Translations under genes and position numbers: made by a program
Notes under the pieces: generated by a model
What the model was told of the DNA's origin: nothing
The model's input: only the letters and a program-made list of their open reading frames with translations
Database searches by the model: none
Shown: positions 1 through 4,763 of the stretch, piece by piece
How positions within the stretch are numbered: the first letter of the stretch is position 1
Layout: the number at the start of each line of letters is the position of its first letter
Source of the DNA: JACDAN01 sp035776735
GTDB lineage: Bacteria; Actinomycetota; Thermoleophilia; Gaiellales; Gaiellaceae
Assembly (NCBI GenBank): GCA_035776735.1
Contig: DASSSO010000128.1
Location: 1 to 26,937 of the forward strand
Direction of reading: 5' to 3'
DNA: 26,937 bases

Positions 1-202
1 GCTCGGCGTAGCTCCAGGGGTTCGACTCTGGGAGGTGCCGGAGGGGGTCGCTCGGCTCGGGCCGGATCCGCTCGGGATCCGGGTTCGTGATCCCGACGAA
101 GAGCTCCTCGGACCGCTCGGCCGCCCCGCGCAGGTACTCCAGATGGCCCAGATGGAACGGCTGGAACCGCCCGTGAATCATGCCGCGCTCGGCGCGGGTC
201 AT
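1..202 (-). CDS. NMN adenylyltransferase-like nucleotidyltransferase (partial)
   Basis: This is the N-terminal 67 codons of a nucleotidyltransferase; the gene runs off the left edge of the window. Near the start it reads GRFQPFHLGHLEYL, the nucleotide-binding loop with the (H/T)xGH signature of the nucleotidylyltransferase superfamily. The following VGITNPDPE resembles NadM-type nicotinamide-nucleotide adenylyltransferases, which join NMN and ATP to make NAD+. The ATG at 200-202 overlaps the selD stop as ATGA, so it is very likely co-transcribed and translationally coupled with selD. A second in-frame ATG lies seven codons later, just before the motif. The superfamily is clear. NMN specificity is inferred from the NadM-like first segment, and other small-molecule cytidylyl- or adenylyltransferases cannot be excluded from so short a fragment. 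Confidence 0.75.
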   Translation of the reverse strand, partial: MTRAERGMIHGRFQPFHLGHLEYLRGAAERSEELFVGITNPDPERIRPEPSDPLRHLPESNPWSYAE

Positions 203-1230
203 TCCACGACGACTCCCGCGCCCTCCTCCACCCGGCCCACGCGCCGGACGAACAGCCGCCGCGCCTGGAACTCCGCCTCCAGCACCGGCCCGCGCTCGGC
301 GGGGACCGACACGAGCAGGCCGCCGGAGGTCTGCGGGTCGAACCCGAGCGCCACGAGCGTCTCCGGCGGGCCGTCCAGTTCGATGTGAGGCCCCGCGAAC
401 TCGCGGTTCCGCGGATCGCCGCTCGTGCGGACTCCCTTGCGCGCGAGGTCGAGCGCGCCGTCGATGGCCGGGAACCGCTCGGACTCGAGCCTGATGCGGA
501 CCCCGCTCCGCTCGGCGACCTCGTGTGCGTGGCCGAACAGGCCGAAGCCGGTCACGTCCGTGACCGCGTTCGGCTCGAGCTGGCGCAGCACGGAGGCGGC
601 CTCCATGTTCAAGGTGCGCATCCAGCGGACGGCGCGTTCCAGGGGTTGCGTGCCCGCGTGTCCCCGCTTGTAACCGGTCATGATCAGCCCGGTCCCGAGC
701 GGCTTCGTGAGGAAGATCGAGTCGCCCGGCCTTGCGCCGTTCTTCGGCCAGATGCCGTCGGGCCGCACGGTGCCCACGACGGCCAGCCCGTACTTCGGCT
801 CCTCGTCGCGGATCGTGTGCCCTCCGGCCAGGATGCCTCCGGCGCCGCGCACCTGCTCGTCGGCCGCGGCGAAGATCGCAGCGAGCATCTCGCTCGGCAG
901 CGACTCGGGGAAGGCGGCAATCGAGAGCGCCAGCAGCGGCGTGCCGCCCATCGCGAAGACGTCGTTGAGCGCGTTGGTCGCGGCGATCGCGCCGTAGTCC
1001 GACGGGTCGTCCACGACCGGCGGGAAGAAGTCGAGCGTGAAGATGAGCGCCCGCTCGTCGTCGAGCCGGTAGACGGCGGCGTCGTCCGCCGGCGCCAGCC
1101 CGACCAGCAGGTTCTCGGAGTCCACCGGCACGAAGCCGCGCAGCAACTCCTCGAGCCGCGCAGCCGAGTATTTCGCCGCGCAGCCACCGCACGAGGCGAG
1201 ATCGGTCAGTTTGACGTGCGCGGTTTCCAG
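199..1230 (-). CDS. selD: Selenide, water dikinase (SelD), Cys form, probable CTG start
   Basis: SelD makes selenophosphate from selenide and ATP for selenocysteine or selenouridine synthesis. The sequence shows the catalytic segment SCGGCAAKYS, ATP-binding features such as DDAAVYRL and TLDFFPPVVDDP, and downstream blocks NALNDVFAMGG, GGHTIRDEEPKYG, TDVTGFGLFGHAHE and DPQTSGGLL. The catalytic position is a TGC cysteine, not Sec. The frame is open up to an ATG at 1485, but that stretch crosses an intrinsic terminator and contains no SelD homology. Between the terminator and the catalytic motif there is no in-frame ATG, GTG or TTG. A CTG at 1228-1230, about 10 nt after an AGGGGG, gives 343 residues and places the catalytic pair at Cys17 and Lys20, the same numbering as E. 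coli SelD (347 aa). CTG at 1207-1209 is the alternative. The gene overlaps the downstream nucleotidyltransferase by 4 bp. No selA, selB or selC is in the window. Confidence 0.92.
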   Translation of the reverse strand: METAHVKLTDLASCGGCAAKYSAARLEELLRGFVPVDSENLLVGLAPADDAAVYRLDDERALIFTLDFFPPVVDDPSDYGAIAATNALNDVFAMGGTPLLALSIAAFPESLPSEMLAAIFAAADEQVRGAGGILAGGHTIRDEEPKYGLAVVGTVRPDGIWPKNGARPGDSIFLTKPLGTGLIMTGYKRGHAGTQPLERAVRWMRTLNMEAASVLRQLEPNAVTDVTGFGLFGHAHEVAERSGVRIRLESERFPAIDGALDLARKGVRTSGDPRNREFAGPHIELDGPPETLVALGFDPQTSGGLLVSVPAERGPVLEAEFQARRLFVRRVGRVEEGAGVVVE

Positions 1231-1251
1231 GTGGAGAGGTCCCCCTGCTGA

Positions 1252-1280
1252 ATGCTGCCCGGCCTGCTTGCCGTGGTCAA
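1252..1280 (-). promoter_or_regulatory. Putative selD promoter
   Basis: On the minus strand TTGACC (1275-1280) is followed after 17 nt by CAGCAT (1252-1257). This would start transcription about 15-20 nt before the CTG chosen for selD. The -35 box is good and the -10 box is weak (3/6). It lies just downstream of an intrinsic terminator, which makes an independent promoter for selD necessary. Confidence 0.4.
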
Positions 1281-1307
1281 CGCCAACCGTTTGGTCCCTA
1301 TTCCACG

Positions 1308-1333
1308 AAAAGCGGCGGCCGAAGCCGCCGCTT
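1308..1333 (-). terminator. Intrinsic terminator
   Basis: Read on the minus strand, a perfect 10-bp GC-rich stem (AAGCGGCGGC and GCCGCCGCTT) closes on a UUCG tetraloop and ends in a short T run. It would end transcripts arriving from the regulator-peptide unit or from an RNA in the 1336-1600 stretch, and it separates them from selD. Confidence 0.85.
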
Positions 1334-1335
1334 GT

Positions 1336-1660
1336 CAGGGGAGAGGAGGAGCTTGGTTTGCCGAACTCACTTTCGACATCCGCGCCCCCCTCTCCTGCAA
1401 GGACCTGCGGGTGCGCAGAATCTTCCCGAGCATGCAGCGGGTCGAGCGCGACGGCGAGCGCCGGTCGTCGGATCGGGATTCCCACCGGTCCATGCGAAAC
1501 GGCCCGCAGATCCTCTCCCCTGCGAGTTGCCGGCTCCCCCCACGGAATCCGGTTTCCTCGTTCGCGCGTCTGAAAGGTGTTACGTCGGCGCCTGCCCGGG
1601 AATCAAACCCCTGACGGGCAGTGCCTCCCTCTGACTGCCACAGCGCTGGCAGCTGCGATT
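1336..1660 (-). other. Gene-poor stretch with RNA-like structure between peptide gene and terminator
   Basis: I find no credible protein gene here; the open frames on either strand lack an SD and homology. Two 12-nt arms, 1336-1347 and 1511-1522, are exact inverted repeats, and the upstream arm can instead form a local CGCAG/CTGCG hairpin. Further small hairpins lie between them, for example CTGCG-CACC-CGCAG. Nearer the peptide gene, three stems overlap and exclude one another: 1592-1621, 1617-1639 and 1635-1652. One loop resembles a tRNA T-loop, but no tRNA can be folded. A weak minus-strand promoter (TTGATT at 1601-1606, 18 nt, TAACAC at 1577-1582) could start an RNA of roughly 250 nt ending at the terminator. 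It could equally be the structured 3' UTR of the regulator-peptide mRNA. Confidence 0.4.
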
Positions 1661-1667
1661 CGACGGC

Positions 1668-1763
1668 TTAGCACGTGAACCAGTTGTCGAAAAAGCCTCC
1701 ACCGCTTACGGAAGCGAGGGTTGTCAGGGCGACGAGGAGCGAGATCTTGAACCGATTCTTCAG
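1668..1763 (-). CDS. Small secreted-peptide gene, candidate pheromone of the adjacent HTH-TPR regulator
   Basis: This is a short ORF missed by length cut-offs. Read from a CTG at 1761-1763 it encodes 31 residues: a basic start (KNRFK), a hydrophobic core (ISLLVALTTLASVS), then the tail GGGFFDNWFTC and a TAA stop. That is the shape of an exported pro-peptide with an aromatic C-terminal mature part. The ribosome site upstream matches the 16S 3' end over 14 nt. GGAGG sits 8 nt before the CTG, while the alternative in-frame GTG (1770-1772, 34 residues) lies inside the SD itself, so CTG is preferred. The gene starts about 20 nt after the stop of the HTH-TPR regulator on the same strand, as phr, papR or nprX genes do behind their receptors. 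Pheromone function is inferred from layout and peptide form only. No homolog is recognised. Confidence 0.6.
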   Translation of the reverse strand: MKNRFKISLLVALTTLASVSGGGFFDNWFTC

Positions 1764-1766
1764 CGC

Positions 1767-1780
1767 GATCACCTCCTTTC
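1767..1780 (-). promoter_or_regulatory. Extreme Shine-Dalgarno sequence for the small peptide
   Basis: The minus strand reads GAAAGGAGGTGATC, complementary to 14 consecutive bases of the conserved 16S rRNA 3' end. Such a long match is rare and implies strong ribosome recruitment. It fits either high output from an unusual CTG start or a deliberately slow-clearing site. It begins one base after the regulator stop codon. Confidence 0.8.
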
Positions 1781-1781
1781 C

Positions 1782-3128
1782 TTAGAACCTGAAGTCCTGG
1801 AGCGCTTCAGCAGCGCGCCGGTAGAGCTGCGCGGCCACCTGGTCCTGACCGCGCCGCGCCGCAAGGTCGCCCTTGGCGATCCACGCGGACGCGCGATGGC
1901 TGACAGAGGAAAGCTGGTCGAAGCTGCGCTCGGCCTTCTCGAACGCCTGCTCTGCCTCGTCGAGGCGGCCCTGCTCGAGGAGTGAGCGCCCGAGCACGAG
2001 CTGAGCGTTCCCGATCTCGTCGACGACGTCGACGCGGTCGCCGAGCAGCTTCAGCGCCTGGCGCGCCTGCTCCTCCGCCGGCTCGACCTGGCCGGTGCGG
2101 AGGTTCACCTGGGCGAGCGACGAGACTGCGCGTGCGGCGTCCGCCTCGCTGCCGTACTCGAGGAGGACGCGGAAGGACTCGTTGAGCTGCTCCACGGCCT
2201 CCTCGGGCTTGCCGAGCAGGAAGCTCAGGCCTCCGAGGTTGTTCAGGAGCTTGCCGACGGCGGCGCGGTCCGCGATCTCCTCGAACTGCGCCTTCGCCTG
2301 CTCGGCGTACTTCCGGGCGAGGACCCACTGACCTTGGCGCTCGGCGACGAGCGAGGCGTGGAAGTAGACCCTGGCGACCGAGCGGGGATCGTCGAGCGCC
2401 TCGGCGAGCTCGAGCGCACGCTCGAGATCCTCGCGGGCGGCCTCGTAGTCGCGCTGGCGCCGGTAGCAGCGGGAGCGCCACCCGAAGATGTCGGCCCGAA
2501 GCCGGTCGCACGGAAGCTCGGAGTTCTCGGCGAGCGCGAGCGCCTCGTTGAAGAGGCCGATCGCGGTCTGGATGCTCGCGAGCTCGACTCGGCAGGCGCC
2601 GAGCCGGTAGAGGATCTCCGCCCGGTCGATGTCCGAGAACATCGGGTCCTCGGCCATCGTGCGCGCGCGGGTGAGGAGCTCGACAGCCTCCTTCACCTGG
2701 CCCATGCGCATCCGGACCCAGGCCTCGCCCGAGAGCGAGCGAACCTGCAGCTCGACCGCGGCGATGCCGGCGATCGTCGGGTAGATGCGCGTGAACTCCT
2801 CGAGCGCCTCCGGGTACTCGTGGTTCTCGCTGAGCGCCTCGGCCCGCGTGAGCGACGCCTCGATGCGGCCGCGCTCGTCCGCGGCGACGCCGCTCGCGAG
2901 GAAGCCGGGATCGACGTTCAGCCGCTCGGCGAGCCACTCGATCGTCTCCTGCGTCGGCCGGGTCTTCCCGCGCTCGATCTGGGAGACGTACTCCTTGGAG
3001 AACCGCTCGCCCGCGAGGTCCGTCTGCGTGAGGCCCGCGTTGACCCGGAGCGTGCGAAGACGCTCGCCCAGTCCTCCGTTCGGGAGGCGGCCGACGCGCT
3101 GCGGCTTGCTCTGGGTCGTGCGGTTCAC
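1782..3128 (-). CDS. HTH-XRE / TPR transcriptional regulator, RRNPP-like
   Basis: Residues about 20-80 form an XRE-type helix-turn-helix (GLTQTDLAGERFSKEYVSQIERGKT is the recognition part, given here as a region). From about residue 90 to the C-terminus there are repeated 34-residue helical pairs of the TPR type, for example GQVKEAVELLTRAR, RDYEAAREDLERALELAE and GRLDEAEQAFEKAERSF. XRE plus a TPR superhelix is the architecture of RRNPP receptors (NprR, PlcR, PrgX), whose TPR groove binds a short re-imported peptide and alters DNA binding. The start is set at GTG 3126-3128 (448 aa). It overlaps the stop of a leader ORF as TAGTG and has AGGAG about 11 nt upstream. A TTG at 3177-3179 extends the frame but lies 1 nt from its SD. 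A small peptide gene follows directly. Non-quorum-sensing HTH-TPR regulators exist, so the ligand is unproven. Confidence 0.85.
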   Translation of the reverse strand: MNRTTQSKPQRVGRLPNGGLGERLRTLRVNAGLTQTDLAGERFSKEYVSQIERGKTRPTQETIEWLAERLNVDPGFLASGVAADERGRIEASLTRAEALSENHEYPEALEEFTRIYPTIAGIAAVELQVRSLSGEAWVRMRMGQVKEAVELLTRARTMAEDPMFSDIDRAEILYRLGACRVELASIQTAIGLFNEALALAENSELPCDRLRADIFGWRSRCYRRQRDYEAAREDLERALELAEALDDPRSVARVYFHASLVAERQGQWVLARKYAEQAKAQFEEIADRAAVGKLLNNLGGLSFLLGKPEEAVEQLNESFRVLLEYGSEADAARAVSSLAQVNLRTGQVEPAEEQARQALKLLGDRVDVVDEIGNAQLVLGRSLLEQGRLDEAEQAFEKAERSFDQLSSVSHRASAWIAKGDLAARRGQDQVAAQLYRRAAEALQDFRF

Positions 3129-3172
3129 TAGGGGGTCTTCTCCTGGGCGGCTGGGTGCGACCACTTGACCAT
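3128..3172 (-). CDS. 14-residue leader peptide coupled to the HTH-TPR regulator
   Basis: ATG at 3170-3172 follows a GGAGG (3181-3185) with an 8-nt spacer, the best ribosome site near the regulator's 5' end. The ORF encodes MVKWSHPAAQEKTP and stops at a TAG whose last base is the first base of the regulator's GTG (TAGTG). This arrangement implies that ribosomes finishing the leader re-initiate on the regulator, making its synthesis depend on leader translation. The peptide has no hydrophobic signal and no run of one amino acid, so classical amino-acid attenuation is not obvious. It is not recognised, and the call rests on SD quality and the stop-start overlap. Confidence 0.5.
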   Translation of the reverse strand: MVKWSHPAAQEKTP

Positions 3173-3276
3173 ACGACAATCCTCCAAACCCGTCGATCCC
3201 CCGAAAGGGTCATGGCTATGGGGGAAAACGAGTCAACCAAGCCTATCGCAAAATCACTTGACCGAGGTACTTGACT
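3162..3276. promoter_or_regulatory. Three copies of a CACTTGACC-like motif, candidate operator
   Basis: On the plus strand, CACTTGACC occurs at 3162-3170 and 3255-3263, and TACTTGACT at 3268-3276. The last two are 13 bp apart, and the third contains the -35 box of the plus-strand promoter; the first covers the leader-ORF start. These could be binding sites of the divergent HTH-TPR regulator. This is inferred from repetition and position only. Confidence 0.3.
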
Positions 3277-3299
3277 AGACCGGGAGGCAGCCGTATAGT
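3271..3299 (+). promoter_or_regulatory. Sigma-70-type promoter of the structured RNA
   Basis: TTGACT (3271-3276) and TATAGT (3294-3299) are separated by exactly 17 bp, each matching consensus at 5 of 6 positions. It is the best promoter in the window. Transcription would start near 3306 and meet an intrinsic terminator at about 3485 without an evident coding ORF. Confidence 0.8.
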
Positions 3300-3305
3300 C
3301 AGTCC

Positions 3306-3485
3306 ACCGAGCAGCGAGGCCACACAAAAGGTTGAGCTGATCGGGAGGCGCGCCAGATACGGCGACGGTGGCTCGGAGGATTTGGCTGGGCCGCAGAGTC
3401 AAGGCCTCCGGGCCGTCGCCAACGAGGTGGGCTCGCCGCTAGAGATACGAACCCCCGGGGGCCGCAGCCCGGGGGTTCATCTTTT
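3306..3485 (+). ncRNA. Putative structured small RNA, about 180 nt
   Basis: The stretch lies between a near-consensus promoter and a strong terminator and has no ORF with a ribosome site. It folds into a long rod: GGCGACGG (3361-3368) with CCGTCGCC (3413-3420), CTCGGAGG (3372-3379) with CCTCCGGG (3405-3412), and TTGGCT (3382-3387) with AGTCAA (3397-3402). These close a 9-nt loop and are separated by small bulges. An outer helix pairs 3310-3318 with 3432-3440 (one mismatch). Length and rod shape recall 6S RNA, but I cannot assign a family, and no SRP, RNase P or tmRNA signature is present. It is transcribed divergently from the HTH-TPR regulator, so it may be the regulator's target or an independent housekeeping RNA. 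The TSS is predicted, not observed. Confidence 0.6.
3449..3485 (+). terminator. Intrinsic terminator of the structured RNA
   Basis: An 11-bp perfect stem, GAACCCCCGGG with CCCGGGGGTTC, encloses an 8-nt loop and is followed by ATCTTTTT. It is a strong plus-strand rho-independent terminator. Confidence 0.9.
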
Positions 3486-3493
3486 TGCGCATC

Positions 3494-3654
3494 GGAACCG
3501 GCTTCGCCGGTTCCTCGCACATCTGGCTCGAAGTCTCACGACTTCGAGCCACCACCTGGAGCCGGGCTCGGGCTTCGCCCGAGCGCGGCGGAGAAGCGCC
3601 GCCGGACTTCCGGGACCCTGTTGCGTCAGTGACTGAACCGGCGAAGCCGGTTCA
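3494..3654. repeat. Cluster of five hairpins, outer pair inverted copies
   Basis: Five hairpins follow one another: 3494-3514 (9-bp stem, TTC loop), 3524-3551 (12-bp stem, TCAC loop), 3566-3584 (8-bp stem, TTC loop), 3585-3602 (6-bp stem) and 3634-3654 (9-bp stem, GAA loop). The first and last share AACCGGC and GCCGGTT and are reverse complements of each other, so the cluster is bounded by an inverted repeat. The last hairpin covers the stop codon of the methyltransferase-like gene. It may act as a bidirectional terminator between convergent units, or be a REP/BIME- or MITE-like element. Confidence 0.6.
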
Positions 3655-4158
3655 GCGGCGGTTTCGACGTAGACGTGGGATCCAGCCTGGCACCTGACGG
3701 CGGTACGTCTCGTATTCCTCGCCGAACTGTCGGTGGAGGGTGGGCTCCTCGTACCAGTGGACGAAGGCGACGAAGGCGAGTGCGACGACTGCCGCGTAGG
3801 CGAGCAGCTCGAGCTGGCCGAGGAGGAGAGCCTGGCCGACGATCGCGGCCAGGACGGCCAGGTACATCGGGTTGCGGACGTAGCGGTAGAGGCCGCCGAC
3901 GACGAGGTGCTCGGTCGGCGCGACCGGCGCCGGGGTGCCGAGCCCCTCGACGACGAAGCGGGCGAAGGCGTGGAGGAGGACGGCCAGGCCCACAACGAGG
4001 AGCGCTCCTCCGACGACCCGAAGCGGTGCCCACAGCTCTTCGCGCTCCCAGCCGGTCAGCCACCACGGGATCAGGCCGGCCACGACGCCGGGTGCGAGAA
4101 CGAAGAAGAGCGCGCTCCCGGCCGCGGCGCGCGAGACCCGGCCGGCGGAGCCGGTCAT
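3652..4158 (-). CDS. Isoprenylcysteine carboxyl methyltransferase (ICMT/PEMT)-like membrane protein
   Basis: This is a 168-residue membrane protein with about four hydrophobic segments. The family signature is GLYRYVRNPMYLAVLAAIVG followed by a polar C-terminal block (HWYEEPTLHRQFGEEYETYRRQV), which binds S-adenosylmethionine in the ICMT/phospholipid methyltransferase superfamily. Bacterial members methylate lipids or small membrane-associated molecules; the substrate cannot be read from the sequence. Its ATG at 4156-4158 overlaps the TetR stop as ATGA, making it the last gene of the MFS-tetR-methyltransferase operon. The stop lies inside a terminator-like hairpin. Length is normal for the bacterial family. 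Confidence 0.85.
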   Translation of the reverse strand: MTGSAGRVSRAAAGSALFFVLAPGVVAGLIPWWLTGWEREELWAPLRVVGGALLVVGLAVLLHAFARFVVEGLGTPAPVAPTEHLVVGGLYRYVRNPMYLAVLAAIVGQALLLGQLELLAYAAVVALAFVAFVHWYEEPTLHRQFGEEYETYRRQVPGWIPRLRRNRR

Positions 4159-4763
4159 GCGTCTCGGGCTGTCAACCAGCGCCGGCGCGAGGCCGCGATC
4201 GCCGGGAACTCCTCCTCGAGCATGTTCCCGAGCCGCTTGCTGACCGCCGCGAGCAGGCCGATGGAGACGAAGATCCACGCCTCGGAATCGACGTCGCGGT
4301 CCTTCGGGATCCCGCCCGCCTCCTGCGAGCGCCGGATCACCGACGCCACGAACTCGTGCACGTCTCGCATGTGGCGCTTGAGGTACTTGCGGATCTCGGC
4401 GTCGTCGCTCGCCTCGGTCAGCGCCTGGATCCAGAGGTTGGCGACGAGGCCGTGGCGCTCCTTGGAGGCCCGCAGGTACGCCGCGCCCATCGCGCTCATC
4501 CAAAGCGCGGGATCCGGCTCGGCGGCGACCGCCTTGTCCCACATCTGGCGCGTCTCGACCCACGAGGACTCGAGGCAGGAGAGGTAGAGGTCGCGCTTGG
4601 AGCGGAAGTGGCGGTAGAGGATCGGCTCGGTGACGCCGGCCCGCCGCGCGATCTCGGCGGTGGTCGTGCCGCGGTAGCTGCTCTTGGAGAAGATCACGCA
4701 CGCGCACTCGAGGACGGCCGCACGCCGCTCCTCGGCGGTGAGCCGCGGCTTCGTCGCGCTCAT
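4155..4763 (-). CDS. TetR/AcrR family transcriptional regulator
   Basis: This is a 202-residue regulator with an N-terminal TetR helix-turn-helix (TTAEIARRAGVTEPILYRHF, about residues 37-56) and an all-helical C-terminal ligand-binding domain. Proteins of this family usually repress a neighbouring efflux or lipid gene and release DNA on binding a hydrophobic ligand. It overlaps the MFS gene upstream and the methyltransferase downstream by 4 bp each (ATGA junctions), so it is made from the exporter's own mRNA and probably autoregulates the operon. The likely operator is the inverted repeat at 6214-6242 between the MFS and MMPL genes. The ligand is unknown. Confidence 0.92.
   Translation of the reverse strand: MSATKPRLTAEERRAAVLECACVIFSKSSYRGTTTAEIARRAGVTEPILYRHFRSKRDLYLSCLESSWVETRQMWDKAVAAEPDPALWMSAMGAAYLRASKERHGLVANLWIQALTEASDDAEIRKYLKRHMRDVHEFVASVIRRSQEAGGIPKDRDVDSEAWIFVSIGLLAAVSKRLGNMLEEEFPAIAASRRRWLTARDA

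Noticed and set aside
1150..1180. Selenocysteine (TGA) in SelD
   Set aside because: The catalytic codon is TGC, so the enzyme is the Cys form.
1231..1485. Extended N-terminus of SelD from ATG 1485
   Set aside because: The extension runs through an intrinsic terminator, has no SelD similarity and would displace the catalytic Cys far from its usual position.
1336..1600. Known riboswitch (cobalamin, FMN, ydaO/c-di-AMP) before selD
   Set aside because: Short stretches resemble conserved boxes, but none of the family core motifs is present in order.
1585..1665. Possible tRNA-Sec on the minus strand upstream of selD (T-loop-like sequence, TCA nearby)
   Set aside because: The T-stem has mismatches, position 56 is not C, the acceptor stem gives only 5 pairs, and the TCA is not in a proper anticodon loop (no T33).
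3368..3442. 24-codon ORF from GTG 3368 inside the structured RNA
   Set aside because: No ribosome site, and the codons coincide with both arms of the hairpin.
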